The translations under genes and the position numbers were made by a program. 64,000 nucleotides of DNA from Megasphaera paucivorans (GTDB lineage: Bacteria > Bacillota > Negativicutes > Veillonellales > Megasphaeraceae), in assembly GCF_900103535.1 (NCBI RefSeq), contig NZ_FNHQ01000010.1, positions 1 to 64,000 on the forward strand, read 5' to 3'. The first letter of the stretch is position 1, and every line of letters starts with the position of its first letter. Shown here in pieces: positions 52,865 through 61,233 of the stretch. Under the pieces are notes generated by a model. It saw only the letters and a list, made by a program, of their open reading frames with translations, searched no databases and was not told the origin of the DNA.

Positions 52865-54013
52865 ATGAAACAATATCAATTGACGATTCCGGCTATTACC
52901 TATGCAGGACAAGGAAGTATAGAAAAAATTACGGAAATCATTGAACGTGAACAGGTTCGTTCTATCCTTATTTTTACGGATAAGGGGGTACGGGAATCTG
53001 GGCTTACCAAGCGAATTGAAGAACTTTGTTCTAAGAATAGTTACACTGTTATTGATGATCTTGCATCGGAACCGTCGTACCAGGATGTAGAACGAGTTAT
53101 TGAAGAAACGAGAGGGGCTTCCATTGATTTTATTGTAGGTGTAGGCGGCGGCAGCGTTATGGATGCTTCCAAGCTGGCCAGCATTGTAATCGGAGCCGAA
53201 TATAGCGTTCGTGATCTTTTGCAAGATCCGACGATTGCTAAAAAATATATTAAAACAGTAATGATTCCTACGACCTGCGGCACTGGTTCGGAGGCTACAT
53301 GCAATGCTATTGTTGCTATTCCGGAAAAACAATCGAAGCAGGGCATTGTGAATAACTGCATGATTCCTGACTATGTCATACTGGATGCCGATATGATCAA
53401 CCATCTGCCGCCTAAGATTATTGCTGCGACCGGTGTAGATGCATTGGCTCATGTAGTAGAATGCTTTACGTCCAAAAAAGCAACGATTCTTAGTGATACC
53501 TATGCCAAAGAAGGTGCTTGCAAAATTTTTCATAATATCCGTGAAGCGTATGCGGATGCGGCGAACATGGACGCGAAAATGGAAATGATGATGGGTGCTT
53601 TTTATGGCGGAATTGCTATTACCGGGTCGGGAACGACGGCTGTTCATGCATTGTCATACCCATTAGGCGGCAAATACCATATTGCTCATGGTGTATCGAA
53701 TGCCATTCTTTTCGCCCATGTCATGGAATTTAATAAGGATGCCTGTGCCGATCGGCTTGCGCTGCTTTGTGATGCCGTATATCCGGAAAAATACAATGAG
53801 TCCGTAAATGTCAAAGCAGATTATATTATTGAAGAAATAAAAGATATTGTAGACAAAGTAAATATTCCGACAAATTTGGAAGAATTAGGTGTAAAAGCCG
53901 AAGATCTCGATTTTCTTGTAGAAGCAGGCAGTCAGCAGCAACGGTTATTGGTGAATAATTGCAAGGAATTGTCTTTGGATGATATCCGCTATATCTATAA
54001 GAAATTGTTTTAA
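52865..54013 (+). CDS. Iron-containing alcohol dehydrogenase
   Basis: A 382-residue group III alcohol dehydrogenase from ATG 52865 after GGGAGGTAG. The NAD site GGGSVMDASKLAS is near residue 95, PTTCGTGSEATCNA at about 135, and metal ligands in TGVDALAHVVECF and SYPLGGKYHIAHGVSNA. It could interconvert an aldehyde or keto acid with its alcohol in the pathway. Last gene of the operon; a terminator follows at 54065. Confidence 0.9.
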   Translation: MKQYQLTIPAITYAGQGSIEKITEIIEREQVRSILIFTDKGVRESGLTKRIEELCSKNSYTVIDDLASEPSYQDVERVIEETRGASIDFIVGVGGGSVMDASKLASIVIGAEYSVRDLLQDPTIAKKYIKTVMIPTTCGTGSEATCNAIVAIPEKQSKQGIVNNCMIPDYVILDADMINHLPPKIIAATGVDALAHVVECFTSKKATILSDTYAKEGACKIFHNIREAYADAANMDAKMEMMMGAFYGGIAITGSGTTAVHALSYPLGGKYHIAHGVSNAILFAHVMEFNKDACADRLALLCDAVYPEKYNESVNVKADYIIEEIKDIVDKVNIPTNLEELGVKAEDLDFLVEAGSQQQRLLVNNCKELSLDDIRYIYKKLF

Positions 54014-54064
54014 AAATATTGGTTTCATTGTGATCGATTATATAACAAATGATATATAGTATTT

Positions 54065-54102
54065 TGCTGGATTCTGTTTGTATAGGATCCAGCTTTTATT
54101 TT
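54065..54102 (+). terminator. Terminator of the acid-sugar operon
   Basis: GCTGGATTC and GGATCCAGC pair with one mismatch around a 10-base loop, followed by TTTTATTTTT. Between here and 54321 a TATAAT at 54189 and an inverted repeat ATTGACA/TGTCAAT (54201-54229) are seen; I found no TPP riboswitch. Confidence 0.75.
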
Positions 54103-54320
54103 TGGATAATTTATACTATATAAGTTATATTAAAAAACATAAAAATATATATATTCTACTTTTATTCATGAGAAACAATTAAATGTGTTATAATTTAATC
54201 ATTGACATATATGCTGCATACTTGTCAATAGAGACGTAGAAGTGTTTGTGTTCTCGGCCGCGCGATTGATAGGATACCGTTTGCTGCGGTTTCTTAAGAT
54301 GCAGCGGGAGGAAGTTTTTG

Positions 54321-54854
54321 ATGATGCATACTCGTTTTAACATGATAGTGGAAGCCGGTCTGGCCATTGCTTTGACGTATATCCTTAGTCTTATTATTTT
54401 GTTCCAATTGCCGCAAGGGGGGGCTATTCATCCCGCCAGCATGGCTCCGCTTATCTTTTTTGCTTTTCGCTGGGGCGGACGAAAAGGGATATTAGTCGGG
54501 GTCGTATATGGGATGTTCCATTTCCTGCTGGGACTAAAATTTACGATTCATCCCATGAGTATTATATTGGATTACCTTATGGGGTACGGAATATTGGGAA
54601 TTGCCGGATTTATCAGACCGTCTGCTTGTTGGAAAATAGCGGCGGGAACGCTGCTGGCTTGCATGGGGCGATGTGCGCTTTCCATTATATCCGGGGCGGT
54701 CATATTTGCAGCCTATGCTCCTAAGGGACAAAATCCGTGGATATACTCCGCTATATATAATGTTTCTTATATTGTACCGGAAATGATTTTAACCGTTATT
54801 GTCGCTTATATTTTTTACCCCAGGATTAAAAATAAGATATTGGAATTTCGATAG
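54321..54854 (+). CDS. ECF thiamine transporter S component (ThiT-like)
   Basis: A 177-residue protein with six hydrophobic segments; ATG 54321 has GGGAGGAAG upstream. PQGGAIHPASMAPLIFFAFRWG (shown in part as GGAIHPASMAPLIFF) is the ThiT signature and a later LDYLMGYGILGIAGF matches. It binds thiamine and docks with a shared ECF module that is not present in the window. Monocistronic. Confidence 0.82.
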   Translation: MMHTRFNMIVEAGLAIALTYILSLIILFQLPQGGAIHPASMAPLIFFAFRWGGRKGILVGVVYGMFHFLLGLKFTIHPMSIILDYLMGYGILGIAGFIRPSACWKIAAGTLLACMGRCALSIISGAVIFAAYAPKGQNPWIYSAIYNVSYIVPEMILTVIVAYIFYPRIKNKILEFR

Positions 54855-54910
54855 GGGAGAGACATATGGCAGGATACAATTGGCTGCCGACGTGTAGGCA
54901 TGTAAAAAAA

Positions 54911-54945
54911 CAATCTTTTCGAACCTAGCAGGTTCAAAAAGATTG
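54911..54945 (-). terminator. Terminator of the DUF2939-like gene
   Basis: CAATCTTTTCGAACC pairs with GGTTCAAAAAGATTG with one mismatch. Read leftward it is followed by T7. Confidence 0.85.
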
Positions 54946-54985
54946 CTTTCTGCCGCGATATGACAGACACGGTCTGTTTTCTTGT

Positions 54986-56026
54986 TTATGTTTCTGGCAA
55001 CGCATTGGCCAGTTTCCATGTTGTACCGTCTTTAAAATGAATGGCAGTCACCGATAGGGAGGCTGTTGTTGCGGAAAGATCGGTGTATCCGATGAGTGTA
55101 TATTGAGAAGGAATCAACGGATTCAGAAGAAATTGACTGGTGCGGACTGTTTCTGCAGAATCAGGATAGATTGATACATCGGCATAATAAAGCAGTGTAT
55201 TGTCATCGCTGCGCTGCAGTGTATACGCAGCTTGTATATCCTTGATGCGTTCCGGATTTCCTTTGATGATAGGTGTATACTGGAGACGCAGGAAGGTTTG
55301 TTTGTTATCGTTGCTGCGGACCAGCTGAGAGGATAACCGGCTGAGGGTGACAAGGCGGTTGATTTTATCTCGGACCGGTTGGTTATATGCTGCTAATTCA
55401 CTTTCGTAAGCGCTGTGCAGGCTTTTGAGAAACGTATCTGCATGTGTGATCCCGGTGATATGCCAGTCGTTTTTATCATAGCGGGTCATAATGACGGTTC
55501 CGGTTATATTTTTGTTGAGAAGGTCTTGATGGAAGGTTATATCTATTTCTGCTGTGTTGTCATCTATGCGGCGGCTGAAGGAAGAAGAGACATAATGCCA
55601 GCCCTTCATGGGTATGGGAAAACCAAATGTACGGAGCCGGTTGTCCATATCTTGTTCTGTTTTCTTAAACGAAGGAGTATCTATGTCTCCGGTGATACGG
55701 CAATGCAGGTATGTTTGTGTGTTGGCCGTGAATTGCGTTTTTAGCGGCCGCCATGCTAATTGCAGCAGAAAAGATGGTTGTTCTGCTGTATCGGTATCTT
55801 GGATCATAGCATCAAACAGCTGGCCGGAGATGGCTGTTCCGTCCGTCATTTCCTCAAAGGCCGAGGCATCGCCGGACTGGGCAGCGGTAATGATGCGCGA
55901 TAAGGAATAATCAGGAGTTGCTTTATACATATATCTATATGTATAGGCGGCAGCAGCCAAACATAGTATAATAATACATAAGGCAGTCCAGATAGAAATA
56001 TCCGGAGCAGGAATGCGGCGTTTCAT
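54986..56026 (-). CDS. Membrane-anchored protein with DUF2939-like N-terminus
   Basis: A 346-residue protein with one N-terminal membrane segment (about 12-32). DYSLSRIITAAQSGDASAFEEM then follows, resembling the helical start of DUF2939 proteins. Two or three beta-rich repeats with aspartates and serines follow (TAEIDITFHQDLL, LLYYADVSIYP). It is probably periplasmic-side. The terminator is at 54911. Function unknown; the family assignment is tentative. Confidence 0.65.
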   Translation of the reverse strand: MKRRIPAPDISIWTALCIIILCLAAAAYTYRYMYKATPDYSLSRIITAAQSGDASAFEEMTDGTAISGQLFDAMIQDTDTAEQPSFLLQLAWRPLKTQFTANTQTYLHCRITGDIDTPSFKKTEQDMDNRLRTFGFPIPMKGWHYVSSSFSRRIDDNTAEIDITFHQDLLNKNITGTVIMTRYDKNDWHITGITHADTFLKSLHSAYESELAAYNQPVRDKINRLVTLSRLSSQLVRSNDNKQTFLRLQYTPIIKGNPERIKDIQAAYTLQRSDDNTLLYYADVSIYPDSAETVRTSQFLLNPLIPSQYTLIGYTDLSATTASLSVTAIHFKDGTTWKLANALPET

Positions 56027-56161
56027 AGGAATCCTTCTTTCCTGACAAGTCTTTTGTCACGTGCTTTCATTATAGCACATTTATCGGCAGAAAAAGGAAA
56101 ATGGTATATTTTCCTGAATAGTTTAACATGATATACGTATCATGTTTCTGGAGATGAGTAT

Positions 56162-57808
56162 ATGGTCAAAATCCAAGATATAACGAATCATGCAGCCTAT
56201 GAAGTAGAATATGGCACAACACTGCTGGATATCAGCAAGCAGTACTGTGCAGATTCAAAGACGCGTATTGCGTTGGCGCTGTTTAATAATCAAATGGTCG
56301 GACTGCAGACAAAGGTCATGACCGAGGGGACCGTGGAATGGTTTTCCCTGGCGACGATCGAGGGCAATAATTGTATGCAGCGAACGGTTATTTTATTGCT
56401 TGTCAGAGCGGTTGCTGATTTATATCCGACGGGAAAGGTTTATGTCAAACATGCACTGAGAAAGGCGCTATATTGTGAACTCAGCATAGGACATACCATA
56501 ACTGTCGAGGATGTACGGTCTATCAAACGGCGGATGCAGGAACTGGTGGAGCAGAACGTGGATATCCGACAAGTAACCGTTAGTGCGGAGACCGCTAAGG
56601 ATATGTGTCTGAACCGTAATATGGAACGGGAGGCAAACCTGTTAAGCCATGTAAATATTGATCATATTATGACCTACCAATGCGGACAGGTCTTTGACTA
56701 TTATATGGGGCCGCTGCTGCCTGATATGGGATATGTTACGATTTTTAATTTACGTTCGTATGCTCCCGGTGTTATTTTAGAATATCCTAAGGTGGATGCT
56801 CCTGAAGAATTGCCGGAATATATGGAAATTCCCAAATTAGCACGTGTTTTTTTGGAATCTGAAGAATGGGGACGCATCGTGCGATGTCAATATGTGTCTG
56901 ATTTGAATAAGTATATTGAGGAAGGGTCTATTCAAGATATTGTGGATATGGCCGAGGCACTGCAGGAAAAGAAATTAGCTCAATTAGCTGATTTTATTGT
57001 AGAGCAGCGGCCTAAAATAAAAGTAGTCCTTATTGCCGGCCCTTCTTCAGCCGGGAAAACTACATTCTGCAAGCGTCTGGTTACGCAGCTCCGGGTTATA
57101 GGACTGCGGCCGGTACAGGTGTCATTGGATGATTATTTTTTAAATCGGGAGGATACACCGCGAAATAAAGACGGCAGCTATGATTTTGAATCGCTGCGGG
57201 CAATCGATGTGTCTTTATTTAATCAGCAGATCGATGCGCTCCATCAGGGGCATGAGGTTCATTTGGCACATTTTGATTTTGTCTCGGGACATCGGCGTTT
57301 TGATGAAAAAGTTACTGTTTTGGAGGAAGGCCAGCCTATCGTTGTAGAAGGACTGCATGCGTTGAATGATTCCTTGACCTATATGCTGCCGCGCTATGAA
57401 AAAGTGAAAATATCGTTAGGCGTATTGACGCAGATCCGCATTAACGATCATAATCGCATATCGACGTCTGATACACGGATTTTGCGCCGCATGGTACGGG
57501 ATCATCAATTCCGTGACCGCGGGCCGGATGCGACATTGGAAATATGGAGTGATGTGCGGGAAGGGGAAGAAAAAAATATATATCCCTATCAGGAAGATGC
57601 CGATACGATTTTTAATACGGCACTGCCCTATGAAATCGCCGCGTTAAAACCATATGCAGAACCATTATTGAAATCTATTACGCCGGACAGCCCGTATTAT
57701 CACGAAGCGCAGCGTTTGTTGATGTTTTTATGGCCCTTTGAAGTTATTGATCAATCCATCGTTCCTGCCAATTCGTTGCTGCGCGAATTTTTAGGACAAA
57801 AAAGCTAG
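56162..57808 (+). CDS. TGS/ThrRS-like editing domain fused to uridine kinase-like domain
   Basis: A 548-residue protein. The N-terminal TGS domain (about residues 3-65) and a threonyl-tRNA-synthetase second-additional-like domain (about 70-230) precede a PRK/uridine-kinase domain with P-loop IAGPSSAGKTTFCKR (about 290-304), then SLDDYFLNRED and VVEGLHAL. This nucleoside-kinase fusion is widespread in Firmicutes; the exact substrate is not established. It may link nucleotide salvage to translation. The start follows GGAGATGAG. Confidence 0.85.
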   Translation: MVKIQDITNHAAYEVEYGTTLLDISKQYCADSKTRIALALFNNQMVGLQTKVMTEGTVEWFSLATIEGNNCMQRTVILLLVRAVADLYPTGKVYVKHALRKALYCELSIGHTITVEDVRSIKRRMQELVEQNVDIRQVTVSAETAKDMCLNRNMEREANLLSHVNIDHIMTYQCGQVFDYYMGPLLPDMGYVTIFNLRSYAPGVILEYPKVDAPEELPEYMEIPKLARVFLESEEWGRIVRCQYVSDLNKYIEEGSIQDIVDMAEALQEKKLAQLADFIVEQRPKIKVVLIAGPSSAGKTTFCKRLVTQLRVIGLRPVQVSLDDYFLNREDTPRNKDGSYDFESLRAIDVSLFNQQIDALHQGHEVHLAHFDFVSGHRRFDEKVTVLEEGQPIVVEGLHALNDSLTYMLPRYEKVKISLGVLTQIRINDHNRISTSDTRILRRMVRDHQFRDRGPDATLEIWSDVREGEEKNIYPYQEDADTIFNTALPYEIAALKPYAEPLLKSITPDSPYYHEAQRLLMFLWPFEVIDQSIVPANSLLREFLGQKS

Positions 57809-57839
57809 GCGGTAAACAATTGGCAGATGAAAAAAATCA

Positions 57840-57868
57840 TTGACAAAGCAAGGGTGTATCGATATAAT
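57840..57868 (+). promoter_or_regulatory. Consensus sigma-70 promoter of yceD-rpmF
   Basis: TTGACA (57840-57845), exactly 17 bases, TATAAT (57863-57868): a perfect consensus, located in the short gap before yceD. Confidence 0.85.
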
Positions 57869-57886
57869 AGTATAGTCGAGGTAGAA

Positions 57887-58390
57887 ATGATGAAACTACA
57901 AGTAGAACAAGCAATGAAAGAGGAAGGCAGAAAATTTCCTTTTTCTTTTATGGAACCAGCTGTCGCTTTCGGCGATGTAGCTGCTTTTTCTTGGAAGACT
58001 CATAATGTGGCTGTAGAGGGTTTGTTTTGGTTTGATGGATGCCATTTGGTTATTCACGGAACCGTCCAGACCTCGGGAATATACCGTTGCGGCCGCTGCC
58101 TGACACCGGTATCGGTGGATCGGAAGGAAACCTTGTCTGAAGTCTATGGTACGGAAGCCGTGCTTCCAGAAGATGTGGAACCGTATAACGGGGAATACAT
58201 TGATTTGACGAAGACAGTGAGAGAAACCTTGGTCCTCAGCGAACCAATGCGGGTCTTGTGCCGGCCCGATTGCAAAGGGCTTTGCCCGCAGTGCGGCGCT
58301 AACCTGAACGAAGGGCCTTGTAGTTGTCCTGATGACAGGATTGACCCAAGAATGGAAAAATTGGGTGAATTACTAAAATCAAATCGCTAA
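57887..58390 (+). CDS. yceD: YceD (DUF177) protein
   Basis: About 167 residues from ATG 57887 (or 57890) after CGAGG; an earlier frame overlaps the promoter. It has two cysteine pairs, YRCGRCLTPV and, near the end, CRPDCKGLCPQCGANLN, typical of YceD proteins that precede rpmF. In E. coli relatives are linked to 23S rRNA accumulation. Co-transcribed with L32. Confidence 0.88.
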   Translation: MMKLQVEQAMKEEGRKFPFSFMEPAVAFGDVAAFSWKTHNVAVEGLFWFDGCHLVIHGTVQTSGIYRCGRCLTPVSVDRKETLSEVYGTEAVLPEDVEPYNGEYIDLTKTVRETLVLSEPMRVLCRPDCKGLCPQCGANLNEGPCSCPDDRIDPRMEKLGELLKSNR

Positions 58391-58423
58391 TACACGTACC
58401 ATGATTTTAAGGAGGTGCAGAAC

Positions 58424-58609
58424 ATGGCAGTACCAAAACGCAGATTATCGAAATGTCGTCGCGACCGTCGTCGTGCCAACTGGAAATTAACAGCACCGGG
58501 ATATGTGGAATGCCCGCAGTGCCACGAAGCAATGTTGCCTCATCATGCATGCCCGTCTTGCGGCTTTTATAAAGGCAAGCAGGTTGTAGCCAACACTGCA
58601 GCTGAATAA
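58424..58609 (+). CDS. rpmF: 50S ribosomal protein L32
   Basis: A 61-residue L32 from ATG 58424, after [34 protein letters not shown] is the classic start. The zinc ribbon is CPQC...CPSC (residues 30-49). Its operon partner is yceD. Terminator at 58617. Confidence 0.97.
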   Translation: MAVPKRRLSKCRRDRRRANWKLTAPGYVECPQCHEAMLPHHACPSCGFYKGKQVVANTAAE

Positions 58610-58616
58610 GCTAAAC

Positions 58617-58646
58617 AAAAAAGTGTGCCATGGGCACACTTTTTTT
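58617..58646 (+). terminator. Terminator after rpmF
   Basis: GTGTGCC and GGCACAC pair around ATG, flanked by A6 and T7. Confidence 0.92.
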
Positions 58647-58694
58647 GTTATGCAGATAGAGATAGTATATGCACTCTATCTGCATAACAAAAAA
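58641..58694. repeat. Second hairpin overlapping the rpmF terminator
   Basis: 58641-58661 and 58674-58694 are exact inverted complements (21 bp; core GTTATGCAGATAGAG) around a 12-base loop. The T-run of the rpmF terminator is the first arm of this hairpin, so the two structures share bases. The remainder of 58695-58844 shows only the ruvC ribosome site. Confidence 0.75.
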
Positions 58695-58844
58695 ATATCC
58701 GTCACGCCCGACGGTGAGGCAATACAGCAGGGCAGAGCGGGAAACATTGGTTGCCCGAAAATGATTTAGCATGGTATAATATATTATTGTGAATAATTTA
58801 TTTATATTGATATAGAATGAAGCTGCTGCGGGGAGGAAAATTGT

Positions 58845-59345
58845 ATGCGTGCCATGGGAATAGATCCGGGGACGGCTAGATGCGGTTTTGGGATCGTTGA
58901 TTCACAGGGCAGCCGTCTGCATCCTGTTACGTACGGTGTTATCGAAACGACGCCGGATCATACGGATGCGCAGCGCCTGGTCATGATTTATGACAGTTTA
59001 AATCGATTATATGAAACCTATCACCCTGATATTATCGGGGTGGAACAATTGTTTTTTAACCGCAACGTTACGACCGCTATTGCTGTAGGACAAGCCCGCG
59101 GCATTATTCTTCTGACGGCGCAGCAGGCAGGTATTACATTACTGGAGTTTTCTCCTTTGCAGGTCAAACAAGGGGTTACCGGGTACGGACGGGCTACGAA
59201 AGATCAAGTCATTGATATGACGATGCGCCTTTTGAATATTCGTGAGAAAATTAAGCCCGATGATGCGGCCGACGGATTAGCTATGGCCATTTATGCTTTA
59301 TATTCCAATCATTCGCAAAGCTTGAAAAGGACGGTTCAATTATGA
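58845..59345 (+). CDS. ruvC: Holliday junction endonuclease RuvC
   Basis: A 166-residue resolvase with catalytic acids Asp7 (GIDPGTARCG), Glu67 (GVEQLFF), Asp140 and Asp143 (KPDDAADGLAMA). It cuts four-way junctions delivered by RuvAB. The stop overlaps ruvA by four bases (ATGA). Normal length. Confidence 0.97.
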   Translation: MRAMGIDPGTARCGFGIVDSQGSRLHPVTYGVIETTPDHTDAQRLVMIYDSLNRLYETYHPDIIGVEQLFFNRNVTTAIAVGQARGIILLTAQQAGITLLEFSPLQVKQGVTGYGRATKDQVIDMTMRLLNIREKIKPDDAADGLAMAIYALYSNHSQSLKRTVQL

Positions 59346-59944
59346 TAGGGTATGTAAAAGGTGTTGTGACTCATATTTTTATCGACTCTTGTTTTGTGGA
59401 TGTTCATGGAGTCGGCTATCGGGTATACATTCCCGGGTCGACAATGGAAAAACTGACGATTGGCCGGGAAATGCTGCTGTTTACCTATATGAGCGTACGG
59501 GAGGATGCAATCCTGCTGTATGGATTCCAAAGTCAGGATGAATATGACTTATTTATGCTTCTGGTAGGGGTAAATAAAGTGGGTCCCAAGGTTGCCTTGG
59601 GGATCATGAGTGCTATTCGTCCCGAAAGTTTCCGCATGGCTGTACGGCAGAAGAATATAGCGGTGCTTACTAAACTCCCTGGTATCGGGAAAAAAACAGC
59701 AGAACGCTTGATTTTAGAATTACAGGATAAGATAGGCAAACTGGACCGCGAAGATAGTATTGGCGATATGCCCATGGAGGGTGTGGTTCCGCAGGGGATT
59801 GCACAAGAAACATTGGCGGCGCTGACAAGTTTAGGCTATTCTTCGCAGGAAGTACTGCCGGCAATAGAAGAAAATGTGCAGCAATGTACAACCGTAGAAG
59901 AATTACTGAAAAAAGTATTGCGTGTTTTGGGAAGCGGGAGGTAG
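59342..59944 (+). CDS. ruvA: Holliday junction helicase subunit RuvA
   Basis: A 200-residue tetrameric junction-binding protein: OB fold (MIGYVKGVVTHIFIDSCF at the start), two helix-hairpin-helix motifs (GVNKVGPKVALGIMS and LPGIGKKTAERLILEL) and a C-terminal UBA-like domain that contacts RuvB. Translationally coupled to ruvC; ruvB starts three bases after its stop. Confidence 0.97.
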   Translation: MIGYVKGVVTHIFIDSCFVDVHGVGYRVYIPGSTMEKLTIGREMLLFTYMSVREDAILLYGFQSQDEYDLFMLLVGVNKVGPKVALGIMSAIRPESFRMAVRQKNIAVLTKLPGIGKKTAERLILELQDKIGKLDREDSIGDMPMEGVVPQGIAQETLAALTSLGYSSQEVLPAIEENVQQCTTVEELLKKVLRVLGSGR

Positions 59945-59947
59945 AAC

Positions 59948-60973
59948 ATGGAAGATCGTATTGTAGAAACAGAAGCACTAGTCGGTGATTCTTGGCAATA
60001 CAGCTTACGGCCTCATTATTTTAAAGAATATATTGGGCAGGACAAAGTCAAGGCAAACCTGATGGTATTTATTCAAGCAGCAAAAGAACGCAAAGAAGCA
60101 TTGGATCATGTGCTGCTTTACGGACCGCCGGGTTTGGGAAAAACCACCATGGCAGGAATTATTGCCAATGAACTGGGCGTCAATCTGCGGATCACTTCCG
60201 GACCGGCGATTGAAAGACCTGGGGACTTAGCTGCTCTGTTAACAAATTTGCAAGAACGGGATTTACTTTTTATAGATGAGATACATCGGTTATCTCATAG
60301 TGTTGAAGAAGTATTATATGCGGCAATGGAGGATTATGCACTGGATATCGTCATCGGCAAAGGACCCAGCGCACGTTCTGTGCGCATTGATTTACCGCCG
60401 TTTACACTGGTAGGTGCGACCACACAGGTAGGCCGTCTGGCTCCGCCTTTGCGGGACCGGTTCGGCGTTATTTGCCGCTTGGAATTTTATAAACCGGAAG
60501 ATCTGGTTCTTATTATCAAGCGAACGGCAGAAATTTTGGATATTGCTGTGGATAATCAGGGAGCGCTGGAAATTGCCCGCCGGTCGCGGGGAACCCCGCG
60601 GATAGCCAATCGGTTACTCAAGAGAGTGCGCGATTTTGCGCAGGTATCGGGATCCCATGTCATTAGTGATGCCTTAGCGGCATCGGCATTGGACCGATTG
60701 GAAGTGGATTGCTGTGGATTAGATCGTACAGATCGCAGAGTACTGCAAGTCATTATCGAAAAGTTTTCAGGCGGTCCGGTTGGTCTTGATACGATTGCAG
60801 CAGCGATCAGCGAGTCCGTGGATGCTGTAGAAGATGTGTATGAACCATTTCTTATGCAACTGGGGTTTTTAAATCGGACGCCCCGGGGCCGTATCGTTAC
60901 GGAAGCGGCATATCGGCATCTGGGACTGCCTGTGCCGAAACACGAGGATACGTCGTCCGTACCCTTATTTTGA
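59948..60973 (+). CDS. ruvB: Holliday junction helicase motor RuvB
   Basis: A 341-residue AAA+ ATPase with Walker [10 protein letters not shown] (about residues 58-66), Walker B FIDEIH, sensor region [20 protein letters not shown] and the C-terminal winged-helix domain ([13 protein letters not shown]). It drives branch migration with RuvA. Last of the ruvCAB run. Confidence 0.97.
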   Translation: MEDRIVETEALVGDSWQYSLRPHYFKEYIGQDKVKANLMVFIQAAKERKEALDHVLLYGPPGLGKTTMAGIIANELGVNLRITSGPAIERPGDLAALLTNLQERDLLFIDEIHRLSHSVEEVLYAAMEDYALDIVIGKGPSARSVRIDLPPFTLVGATTQVGRLAPPLRDRFGVICRLEFYKPEDLVLIIKRTAEILDIAVDNQGALEIARRSRGTPRIANRLLKRVRDFAQVSGSHVISDALAASALDRLEVDCCGLDRTDRRVLQVIIEKFSGGPVGLDTIAAAISESVDAVEDVYEPFLMQLGFLNRTPRGRIVTEAAYRHLGLPVPKHEDTSSVPLF

Positions 60974-60985
60974 GGAGATGTTAGC

Positions 60986-61201
60986 ATGGCCAGAATGCTT
61001 ATTGTTATCGGCATATTATGCATAGCGGCAGGCCTTGGCTGGATGTTTCTTGACCAAGTCGGCTTAAGCCGGCTGCTGGGTCATTTGCCAGGCGATCTTA
61101 ATTTTACCAAGGGGAATGTATCATTTCATTTTCCTGTTGTGACCTGTATTATTATTAGTGTTATCTTAACGGTTCTTTTAAATGTATTTTTTCACCGATA
61201 A
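60986..61201 (+). CDS. DUF2905-family small membrane protein
   Basis: A 71-residue protein with two hydrophobic segments (about 5-23 and 50-68) around the conserved GHLPGDLNFTKGNVSFHFP. That middle is the hallmark of DUF2905 proteins, which lie near ruv/queA genes in Firmicutes. Function unknown. It is 12 bases after ruvB. Confidence 0.88.
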   Translation: MARMLIVIGILCIAAGLGWMFLDQVGLSRLLGHLPGDLNFTKGNVSFHFPVVTCIIISVILTVLLNVFFHR

Positions 61202-61233
61202 ATTATAGATATAGTAACAGGAGGTATATAGGT

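Noticed and set aside
54103-54320. Possible TPP riboswitch upstream of the ThiT-like gene
   Set aside because: The CUGAGA and ACCUGAUCUGG core motifs are absent.
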